Made by a program: the position numbers and the translations under genes. From Hydrangea macrophylla (Eukaryota; Streptophyta; Magnoliopsida; Cornales; Hydrangeaceae): a stretch of DNA of 64,000 nucleotides. Below are positions 55,115 through 64,000 of this stretch, piece by piece; position 1 is the first letter of the stretch, and each line of letters begins with the position of its first letter. Location of the stretch: the NCBI GenBank assembly GCA_033977485.1, contig CM066998.1, forward strand, positions 26,661,501 to 26,725,500, given 5' to 3'. Under the pieces are notes generated by a model, which was not told the origin of the DNA, searched no databases, and was given only the letters and a program-made list of their open reading frames with translations.

Positions 55115-56650
55115 ATGCAAACTCCTTCCGCCGGATTTGGGAGTCTTGGTAATATCAATGTTAATCCTTTCAGACATAATATTATGCCTGAACTAAATAG
55201 TGCAACTTCTAGTTCAACTAGTGACAGCACTGGTAGTTTTTGGAGACCTCCAGTGATAGGTTCCCCTTCATTCACCACACACACCCCTATATTCCTACAT
55301 GTACATAATCCATCTCCAGACACCTTTTTCGATAGAGCCACTCTCAACCCTGAGAGTAAGGCTCCGCCGGAACCTTATATCAGAGAACCATGGGGATAGC
55401 ATGTTCCCCTATTTCCTGTCTAGTAGCCATAACCACCCCTAAACCACGGGCGCACCATGGGTGATTATCTTCAACCCGAAACCATCACAGCCCCATCATG
55501 CATCACATTTCCATATAATAGTGGTAATTTCTGACACATTAGGGATTTTGAGGATATCTGCAACACCTTTAGTGACCAGAGATGTACACCCGAACTAATC
55601 AGGCTTAAGTTGTTTTCCTTTTCACTTAAGGATCATGCTAAAGAGTGGCTTGTGAACCTACCCTCGAACTCCATTGGCACATGGCCTGAACTTCAAAAAC
55701 ATTTTTATAAAGAATTATTTCCAATGCACAAGACTCAGGCTATTGCAAAACAAATCCAAAACTTTGCTCAAAAAGAAAATGAGACTTTTGCTCAATGTTG
55801 GTCCAGATATAAGGAGTTACTTCGTCGATGTCCACATCACGGATTTGACAAGTTTCGTCAAATCTCCATATGTTATAGAGGATTAGACTCTGTGACCAAA
55901 CAACTGATTAAAACCACGTACCAAGGGAGTTTTCTAACTTTGGGAGCCGAGGAGGCTGAAGCCCATTTTGAGTATGTCCAAAACACCTCTAAAGGTTCTG
56001 GGGCAATAAATCCCCATGATAGGAGTTACACAACCCTAATGCAACCAAAAGGGTCTGATGTACATTTTTGTAGAATAGAAGAGTCGGATGCAAGAATAGA
56101 GCACCTCCAAAACGGTTGGATGCAATGCACACTGAAGATGCTATTGAGCAGCGTCCAAGTTGGCGTTGGTGGAAGAACCATATGCACTATGCGACCAAGT
56201 GGGTCATCCCACAAAGGAGTGTCTAGCACTCCCCATGGTCAAAGGCATGACAGTGGAACACGTGAATGCACTAGTGGTTTTCAAAAGACCCTTTAATCCT
56301 CCTTATGGGGACAATTCCAATCCGCGGTGGTCCCACCAACGATTCAACTATAGGAGTGACCAAGGCACAGCAAACCCACCACTACCACCAGTCCCTCCAC
56401 CTTATCAAATACACCAGAATCTGGGCCGACCACAGATACAGTCCTATGCACCACTACATGTCCAACATCAAGGGGTTAAGTGCCATCCCCTTATGTGCCA
56501 CCACATAGGAAGCCATTCGATGAACTAAATCACGTGGTAACACAGAGATTGAGTTAGTTAGAACATTCTTTGCAAACCATTCAGGCACAATTGACTCAAC
56601 TCTTGCAATCTCAACAAGTTGTTAAGAAAGGCAAACTACCAGCCTAACCT
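55115..56650 (+). pseudogene. Athila gag
   Basis: Leader MQTPSAGFGSLGNINVNPF, then, after stops near 55400-55530, LIRLKLFSFSLKDHAKEWLV, SIGTWPELQKHFYKELFP, ENETFAQCWSRYKELLRRCP and RGLDSVTKQLIKTTYQGSFL: the Retrotrans_gag domain. Further on, in another frame, CDQVGHPTKECLAL is a degenerate zinc-knuckle-like stretch and is followed by a Pro-rich tail. At least two frame changes. Confidence 0.87.
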
Positions 56651-56983
56651 CTTCAAAACTCGAAAGGACAGATGAGTTTAGGGGCTTCTCCCTTCGATAA
56701 CTCAAATATTGAACATGCTAAAGCCATAACCACCTTGCATAGTGGTAGAGTAGTGGAAAATCTTGTCCAAATGCCCGCCCCAAATCCAAACACCAATGTT
56801 ATTCCATTAGGAGATGAGAGCGAACAAAATGTTGGGGAAACATCATCCTCAAAGATTGATACATCTCCATCCACAAACAATGATGGGGACTTACCTCAAG
56901 TTCTGGGTCATGTTGACCCAATCCCACCACCTTTTCCATAGAGACTTAGGCGTCAAGTTGACTCTACAAAAGTCGATGAAATG

Positions 56984-57781
56984 CTTGAGTTATTTCAGCA
57001 AGTCAAGATCAATATCCCTCTTCTTGATGCCATTAAGCAAGTGCCTTCATATGCTAAATTTCTAAAAGACCTTTGCATGGTAAAGCGTAGGCACAATGTC
57101 AAGAATAGTGCATATATGGCTGCCAATGCTAGTTCCATCATACTTAATGAGGTACCACCTACGTACAAGGACCCCAGATGTCCTACCATAGCTTGTATCA
57201 TAGGTGACCATCACATAGATCGTGCACTCCTTGATTTGGGTGCCAGTGTCAATCATTTGCCATATTTAGTTTATGTCCAACTTGAACTAGGCGAACTCAA
57301 AGAAACCCGAGTCACTCTATAGCTTACCGACAGGTCAGTCAAAATCCCAAAGGGGTGGTTGAAGATGTCATTATCTAAGTAGGTAATTTTTATTACCCCG
57401 TTGATTTATAGTCCTAGACTCCAACCGGTTCAGAAAGGTCTAGCCCAAATTCCGATTATCTTTGGTCATCCATTCCTAGTAACTGTTAATGCACAAATTA
57501 ATTATAGGAATGGGGTCATGAGTTTCTCTTTTGGCAATATGACTGTGGAAATTAATAATTTCAATCTTTCAAAGAAACCGTATAATTATGCACAGGAGTA
57601 TGATGAAATTGGTAAAATCGCACTCATTGACACTTTAGTAATGGACATTTTTGAAGCATCTTGTGATATTAATACAATAGATGCATGTCTACTAGATGAT
57701 GAAAAGCATGAAATTGTTCTTAATGATTCATCATTGGGTCTTGATTCATCATTGGGTCTTGATTCTAGTGTAAATGTTTGA
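56984..57781 (+). pseudogene. Athila aspartic protease region
   Basis: INIPLLDAIKQVPSYAKFLK, DLCMVKRRHNVKNSAYMAAN, RALLDLGASVNHLPYLVY with the DLGA active-site variant typical of Athila, GELKETRVTL, then after stops PIIFGHPFLVTVNAQINYRN and MSFSFGNMTVEINNFNLSKK. A nine-codon unit (SSLGLD twice) is duplicated near the end. Confidence 0.88.
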
Positions 57782-58917
57782 CGATATGTTACAGGAATGT
57801 GATCATGTTTTCAATGATATAGATTATGTAAGTGAAGACTTGGACAATGGCTGGCAAGTTACCCTATGGACAGCTCATTTTGAGAGACTCCTACCCAGAG
57901 AATCCCAATCTTTGCCGTCTAGTGTTGAGGTACCAAAACTTGATCTCAAGCCCCTGCCAAGCGAGCTCAAGTACGCATTCCTAGGAGAAGGTGAGTCTTA
58001 CCCTATTGTTATTTCTTCCCTACTTGACCCTAGTCAAGAAGGGAAGTTGATTGAAGTTTTAAAGCGTCAAAGGGATGCAATTGGGTGGTGTACTGCTAAC
58101 CTGAGAGGGATCTCCCCTTCCATTTGTACACACATCATCTATCTAGAAGAGAAGGCAAAACTGTCTAGACAAATGCAAAGACGGTTGAACCCCAGCATGA
58201 AAGAAGTTGAGATGACAGAAGTAATTGAGTTATTGGATGTAAGGATCATATATTCCATATCGGACAGTCAATGGGTGAGTCCCACCCAAGTACTTCCCAA
58301 AAAATTGGGAATTACATTTGTTGAAAATGACAGTGGAGAGTTGGTACCCATGAGGGCAATAGCTAGTTGGAGAGTTTGTATCTACTATAGGAAGTTAAAT
58401 TCGATCACACGTAAGGACCATTTCCCATTGCCCTTCCTAGATCAGGTGTTAGAATGAGTCGCAGGCCATAAATGCTATTATGTTTTGGATGGCTATTCGG
58501 GGTACAACCAGATTGAGATAGCCCCTGAGGACCAAGAAAAGACAACTTTCACATGTCCGTTTGGCACTTTTGCCTACCGGAGAATGCCCTTTGGGCTTTC
58601 CAATGCACCCGTGACCTTTCAATGGTGTATGCTTAGCATCTTCAGTGACATGGTTGAAAAGTTTCTAGAAGTCTTTATGGATGATTTTAGTGTCTTTGGT
58701 GAGTCGTTTGAGAGTTATTTGGCGAATCTCAAGAAAGTTTTTGAAAGTTGTAAAGAAAAAAAATCTTGTGTTGAATTGGGAAAAGTGTCACTTCATGGTG
58801 ATACATGGGGTTGTATTGGGACACATTGTATCAAACGAGGGCATGCAGGTCGACAAGGAAAAAATTTATATTATAGCAAACCTCCCCTCTCCCAAGACCC
58901 TTAAGGATATTAGATAG
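57774..58917 (+). pseudogene. Athila reverse transcriptase
   Basis: LPSELKYAFLGEGESYPIVI, AIGWCTANLRGISPSICTH, QRRLNPSMKEV, SQWVSPTQVLPKK, RVCIYYRKLNSITRKDHFPL, LDQVLE then a stop, YYVLDGYSGYNQIEIAPEDQ, RRMPFGLSNAPVTFQWCM and EVFMDDFSVFGESFESYLAN. The catalytic FMDD is intact. A frameshift occurs in the A-run near 58755, and a stop at 58915 replaces the Gln of IRQFLGH. Confidence 0.9.
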
Positions 58918-60030
58918 TTTCTTGGTCACGCCAATTTTTACCGGCGATTCATAAAAGATTTTAGTGCCATCTCTCAGCCCATGTGTCGTTTGTTGGCCAA
59001 GGAAATTCCTTTTGAGTGGACGCAAGAATGTTAAATCACTTTTGACAAACTTAAGTCTCTTCTCACTACCTCCCTAATCATGTAATCACCCGATTGGACC
59101 CTCCCATTCGAGTTAATGCGCGACGCTAGTGATTTTGCTGTGGGTGCTATGTTGGGACAAAGAAATGATAAGAAACCCCATGTGATTTTTTATGCGAGTC
59201 ATACTTTAGATAGTTCGCAAGTAAACTACTCCATGACTGAGAAGGAATTACTTACCATTATGTTTGCTTTAGATAAGTTCCGGTCTTATCTCATAGGATC
59301 ACCTGACACAATTTTCACAGACCATGCTGCCCTGAAGTATCTCCTTTCTAATAAAGATGCTAAGGGACAGCTGATTCGTTGGATCCTATTGTTGCAAGAA
59401 TTTAACCTCTCAATAAAAGATAAAAAGGGGGTCGAGAACATAATTGCGGATCATTTGTCCCGATTGACTTTTGATCATGACCACATAGATCTGATCCCCA
59501 TTCAGGAGTGCTTTCCGGATGAACAATTACTTGTTGTGTCAACTCTACCCTGGTATGCTGATGTGGTTAACTACCTCGTCACCGGAGCCTTCCTACAAGG
59601 ATGGACTTCCCAAGGCCGGGAGAGAATGACGATCATGGCCTGGTCATTCTTCTTTGATGACCCATATGTTTTTAAGCATTGTACAGATCAGATTGTTAGG
59701 AGTTGTATACCCATTGATGAGATTCAGAGTGTGCTATCTTTTTCTTACGACCGAGCTTATGGCGGTCATTTTTCCTTTCAAAAGATCGCATTCAAAGTTT
59801 TGCATAGTGGTTTTTATTGGCCTACAATCTTTAAGGATGCCCATGCCTATTGCAAGGCTTGTCGGCGATGTCAGTTGTTAGGAAAGATCACTAAGAGGAA
59901 CATGATGCCTCTTTCTCCCATTCTTATAATAGAAGTATTTGATTATTGGGGAATTGATTTCATGGGCCCCTTCCCAAAATCCAACAGATTTGAGTATATT
60001 ATGGTGGCCATTGATTATGTTTCAAAGTGA
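58918..60030 (+). pseudogene. Athila RNase H and integrase N-terminal part
   Basis: FLGHANFYRRFIKDFSAI, MRDASDFAVGAMLGQRNDKK, ASHTLDSSQVNYSMTEKELL, TIFTDHAALKYLLSNKDAKG and LSIKDKKGVENIIADHLSRL for RNase H. GGHFSFQKIAFKVLHSGFYW and YCKACRRCQ (HHCC zinc motif) and [20 protein letters not shown] (first Asp) for integrase. A one-base shift at about 60028 ends this frame after DYVSK. Confidence 0.9.
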
Positions 60031-60841
60031 GGCGATTCCATATAGGACCAAGGACCACAAGGTGGTTTTAAATTTTTTAAGAGAACACATTTTGTCTAGA
60101 TTTGGAACCCCCAAGGCTATCATAAGTGACCAAGGTGTGCATTTTTGCAACACCCCATTTGCCCATTTGATGTCACAATATGGTGTAACCTATAAGGTCT
60201 CCACTATGTATCATTCGCAAACCAATAGTCAAGCCGAATTGGCTAACCGAGAGATTAAGGGCATTCTAGAGAAAATGGTAGAGCCGTCTAAAAAAGATTG
60301 GTCTTTAAGGTTGATCGATGCGCTTTGGGTGTACCGCACGGCTTATAAGATAAATCTTGGGATGTCACCTTATAGGTTGGTTTATGGTAAGGTATGCCAC
60401 TTACCAGTTGAGTTAGAACACAAAGCCTACTGGGCTATTAAAAAGCTCAATTTTGAGGAAGACACAAGTGGTGTGCAGAGAAAGCTTCAACTTGATGAAT
60501 TGGAGGAGCTTAGGGGTGAACTCTATGAGAGTTCAAAAGTCTACAAAGCCCGTGTCAAAGCATTTCATGATTCACAAATCATTCGCAAGACATTCGTTGT
60601 GGGAGGTAAGGTTCTCTTATATGATTCACGGTTACATCTATTTCCTGGGAAACTCCAATCACGTTGGGTTGGGCCGTATGTTGAAAATGTGTTTATCCCC
60701 ATGGTGCTATTGAAATTCTTGATTCCACAAGTGGGGTTGTGCAAAAAGTTAATGGATAAAGACTTAAGCCCTTCATTGAGGGGTTTGAGACGGAATTATC
60801 GTCCACAACTTTGGAGGACCCCACACTTGAGGAGTGCTTGA
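60028..60841 (+). pseudogene. Athila integrase C-terminal part
   Basis: [17 protein letters not shown] (second Asp), [20 protein letters not shown] (Glu), [37 protein letters not shown] and a degraded [11 protein letters not shown] end. Catalytic residues remain. Confidence 0.88.
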
Positions 60842-61019
60842 GCTCTCACTGAGCTTATACCATTTTTTTTTGTATGCCTCATGCTTAATCCTTCGCATAT
60901 TATTGTGTTTTTATAGTCTTTGTTTTCCATCCTAATGATTTAACCAGTCTTATATAGCGAGCACCAATTTTTGATCTCAAAAGAGTACAGGGGAAGAGGA
61001 AAAAAAGAACAATCTGCTG

Positions 61020-61200
61020 AAAGCGGATCGATCCGGTTGGGACCCGGATCGATCTAATTTTTTCAGTGGTTAATTTAAACTTGCTGCTAATTTTTGGATT
61101 GATCTGCAGTGACACTAGATCGATCCGATTTTAACAGTGAGCGTTCAGAATTTTTGGTGGACAACCGGATCGATCTGGGTCCCAACCGGATCGATCTGCA
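61020..61200. repeat. GGATCGATC-type palindromes after the Athila pol
   Basis: Six sites, including AGCGGATCGATCCGG, CCCGGATCGATCTA, TAGATCGATCCGA and two copies of AACCGGATCGATCTG 23 bp apart. Confidence 0.82.
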
Positions 61201-61745
61201 AGTCTAGGCACCGAATTTTGATTCTTTAAAATAGGGCTATATTTTCATTTTCATTTTCTTTTTAATCTCTTTTCCCATACTTTTGAGATCCCCTTTTTTC
61301 TATTACATCTTTAAACCCTAATCTTCTTCTTTCCTCCATTCTTACTTACACATCTTGCATCTCCTCTCTACCAAATCATCAAGGTATGTCTTCTCTTAGC
61401 CATTTGTTCTTAATTTCTCCAGGATGTGGGTATAGTGGTATTTTTCTCACCTTTAGGGTTCATGAGCACCAATTGTTAGTATTTTTTGGTGTTTGATTTA
61501 CACGATTGAACTTCTTGTGTAATGATTTTTGTGTGTGTGTCCATGTTTTCTTTCTTCCCCACAAAATGCTTAGAATGGTGTGCATCTCAAAACTTTCAGA
61601 ATTTTTTGCTTCACAAAACCCATCTATGCTCTACACATGTTTGTTCAAATGTTCCAATCAACCCTTGGTTATGATTACCCAACAAGATGTTCTACTTAGC
61701 TTGCCATCTCCACCATGTAACATCTATGTGCTTGATATATTGTAG

Positions 61746-62620
61746 GTGATCATGTCAAAGCCAACCAAATGGAACCACCAGGACCTTGAGCCTACTTGTG
61801 GTTATGAAACTTTCCGATCCAAAAGAGAGAAAAAATGGTATGAAGCTTATTTTAAGTCCAAAAAAGTAGTGTTAGCTGAGAGGCAAGTTGTTTTAGAGGA
61901 TTTCCCCATCGAAGTCCAACGAGTTTTTTCTTATCATCGTTGGGGTCCCCAACTTGAATTTAAGGGTGGGGAATCTAATGACCATTTGGCTAGTCTTTTT
62001 TTTATGCAAGTCTTGTTGTGGTGGGAGAAAATGATGAGTTTGAGGCATACGTGTGAGGCACCCGGGTCCAATTTGACCACAAATCACTTGCCCAGTTTAT
62101 GGGAGTCCCGTATAATCAATATGCTGTGGCCGATTTGACATAAGCTTTTGTAAGGCCCCTCTAAAGACACCATGGCTACCGCTTTTAAAGGGGAGCCATC
62201 TGTCTAGGCCACCGAGGAGCTGAAACCCTCTTCCTTCACCGAATTATATCACCTCATCGATATGATTCTTGTCACCTCAATTGTCCCAACTCGCCACAAA
62301 AATGTCTGTGTCGACCGTGCATCTATTATACATGCCATTTGTGATCGTACCACTGAGGTGGACCTAGCTTCAATTTTCATCACCAATATGGTGGAAGCCG
62401 GTAACAAAATCGGGGCTGGGTCCCTGCCCTATGGAGTTTTGATCACCCGCCTCTATCGTAAGGCTGGTTGTGCAGAACTCCCTACCGACACCATTCAAAG
62501 GGGTCTTTCCCCGCGTCGACGGCACGACCATTGCCCGAAGCAATGCCCAGCTAACTGGGTCTGCAAAATGGGCTCATCAGGAGTCCGCTCCTGGGAAAGC
62601 TAGTGGTTTAGGGACGTGAG
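61746..62620 (+). pseudogene. Athila post-pol ORF (putative plant transposon protein domain, env position)
   Basis: GYETFRSKREKKWYEAYFKS, LEDFPIEVQRVFSYHRW, then after a frame change at a T-run near 62000 VVVGENDEFEAYV, a TGA stop, TRVQFDHKSLAQFMGVPYNQ. After a further frame change IVPTRHKNVCVDRASIIHAI, EAGNKIGAGSLPYGVLITRL and YRKAGC. This order (F-S/R-K near start, RGW, a FYA-like strand, FxxxxLxxFMGxP, ILPxxH, LPxGxLITRLxRxAG) is that of the 'putative plant transposon protein' domain found in Athila-group elements. Its function is not established; env-like is a description of position only. Confidence 0.72.
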
Positions 62621-64000
62621 GGAGTAGTGAGGTTTTTGATATGTTAGATGTCTACCAATGTTTCGATACTCTCATTGAGGAGTAAACTCGACAAAGAGAG
62701 GACCTACAGGGTCTAAGGGGGGATTTTCAAGGTTTTCATTCTGACTATCAACATGATATTAGTCAGATGGCTCACATGAAACGTTATATATTTGAGCTTG
62801 CTTATCCAAATGTACCTCCACCTGATTTCTTTTATGATAGGTACAGCGGACCGGGTGGCTCTGGCACTGGGGGCCAGGGTGACGATGTTGATTAGGTTTT
62901 GGTTGTGTTAGCACCCATGCTAGCCTTAGGAGAGTGCTGAATTTCGGTTCTTCTACTCTCTAATTTTGGGTTTTCCTTTCTTATGCATGGGGTGTTGTGG
63001 TTATTATTATTACGGACGAATGTCTCTGTTCTTCTTTTTATCTCTCTTTTTGCCTTGTTACTCACCATCCACAGGCTACAATTTCACTCACCACGGGCAT
63101 TTTTCCATATGGTATATTCATCCTCTTCTCCTTTGCTCTTTCATTTTCTCCTTTTTCATTGGGGACAATGATGGGTTCTAGTTGGGGGTGTGGGCTTAGT
63201 GGTGATAAAGTCGGTCTCTTGATTTGGATTCTCTTGTTTTAGTTATTTTAATATCTTAAAATAAAGGGTTCTTGAGATAACTATTCCAATGGCTGATTGA
63301 ATAGTGTTGAATGCTCAAATATTTAAGCAGTGATGCATTACTTGTGAATTTCATGATGATTTAGCTTGTAAGGTATTTGCTTACTCTTTATTCTCAGGTT
63401 CTTTTGATTATTGCTTATCTTATTGACATTGAACCTAGGATCTATTCGCACTTCGTACATTGTACGTGTCAAGAAGTGGTGTTACTGTTGTTTATGATTA
63501 GAGCTCATTTAAAACATAAGGTGGAGACTTGACCCATAAGAGCTTTTGAACCAATCTTCAATGTTGAGTGTCCATCTTAACTTTCAATTCTTTGAAAAGT
63601 GTTTTTAATCGTAGAAAATCTCATTATTTTTGTTTGATCGTGCATCTAGAATAGCATCGTGGTGACTATGGACTTCAGGTACTTTCCTCAGTATGGAGGA
63701 TTTGATCAACATGAACTTGAGGAGATTTTAGGCTATCATTTTATTCCCACGAACCTTGGCCTTCTCACATATACATTACCCCTAGTTCACCCCAAATTGA
63801 GCCTTGGAAAATCGACCTCCCCATTCAATATTCCCAAAATCTGATACCCACTCCACATAAGGAGTTCACCTATGGAATACCTTTACCTTGTTTGGAATCA
63901 TATCATGGCCACAATGTCACCCTCTAGGCCATGTTGAAATAAAGAAAAAGTTGCTTATAATCTCCTTTGAAAAAGATATATTGGTTGATGAAGGTTGTAT
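62621..64000 (+). other. Athila 3' untranslated region
   Basis: TCATTGGGGACAATGATGGG followed by GTTCTAGTTGGGGGTGTGGG (63158-63197) is the purine-rich signature common near the end of Athila interiors. A 61-codon frame at 63659-63844 has no family I recognise. No 3' LTR is reached: no copy of TGATTCATCACAAG is seen before 64000. Confidence 0.6.

Larger units (their letters stand above)
53586..64000 (+). mobile_element. Athila-lineage LTR retrotransposon, 3' end beyond the window
   Basis: Inserted in the chromovirus protease. It has a 5' LTR, the tRNA-Asp primer site used by Athila, gag, protease, RT, RNase H, integrase in Ty3 order, then a long post-pol region with an extra ORF and polypurine-like text. 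All ORFs have stops or frameshifts, so this copy is non-functional. More than 10.4 kb lies in the window, within the usual Athila size. Confidence 0.9.

Noticed and set aside
60841..61380. Second Athila LTR copy (palindromes shared with 53805-53905)
   Set aside because: Only the short palindromes and vague T-rich text match; the LTR start and end sequences are absent, so the 3' LTR must be beyond 64000.
63659..63844. 61-codon frame near the window end
   Set aside because: No recognised domain, in the untranslated part of the Athila element; left uncalled.

Overview
The window is plant nuclear DNA, most likely from a eudicot. It is AT-rich and packed with angiosperm transposable elements: Ty1/copia, Ty3/chromovirus, Athila, hAT, Mutator-like, Tourist and other MITEs, and an Au-like SINE. 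It also holds one spliced host gene with a plant-specific architecture. There are no bacterial operons, CRISPR arrays or rRNA genes. All coordinates were counted by hand and may be off by a few bases. Family assignments come from recognised motifs, not database searches.

The only host gene I can defend is a small UBTD-like (ubiquitin-domain-containing / ubiquitin-binding domain) gene on the minus strand, 43032 down to 21211. Four short coding exons with correct GT/AG borders and matching phases give a 113-residue protein with a potential N-myristoylation/palmitoylation start (MGC). Its second intron is about 17.2 kb. Its bulk is a copia element (A, 21944-32668) that was itself hit by a second copia element (B, 26404-32204), plus an almost intact hAT transposon (32920-36824) and several MITEs.

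Layout. 1-1.2 kb: a copia RT relic. 1.17-6.28 kb: a Tourist-like element split by a young non-autonomous LTR retrotransposon (1766-6160; TSD CACTC; two 1471-bp LTRs; one 381-aa ORF). 6.35-7.5 kb: six palindromic MITEs, most separated by TA repeats, one nested in another. 8.6 and 10.2 kb: two more MITEs. 12.5-18.6 kb: two related TIR elements (Mutator-like) full of a degenerate palindrome close to GTGAGAAATTTCTCAC. A solo LTR of the family seen at 1766 sits in one of them, and a captured universal-stress-protein fragment in the other. 19.8-20.7 kb: a non-autonomous hAT-like element. 21.2-43.0 kb: the UBTD-like gene and its transposon-filled introns. 43.6-46.97 kb: a diverged 1.3-kb direct duplication of unknown repeat DNA. 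46.97-53.6 kb: a decayed chromovirus (Tekay/Del-like) on the minus strand, broken by a solo LTR inside the RT active-site motif and then by an Athila element. 53.6-64 kb: the 5' LTR, tRNA-Asp primer site, gag, protease, RT-RNase H-integrase and a post-pol ORF of that Athila element, all carrying stops and frameshifts. Its 3' LTR lies beyond the window.

The most interesting signals are: (1) the tiny conserved gene spanning about 22 kb because of nested transposons, with a G20 run just inside one 5' splice site; (2) a near-complete hAT transposon with an A12 tract exactly at a frame break, plus a 452-bp deletion derivative of the same family 4 kb away, both in CACCT-starting 8-bp targets; (3) the GTGAGAAATTTCTCAC palindrome array in gene-capturing TIR elements; (4) short palindromes or motifs clustered in three unrelated LTR families (TCGGGCT, CAGTCGACTG, GGATCGATCC); (5) a non-autonomous LTR element whose ORF repeats the same G6CAA string that forms its polypurine tract.
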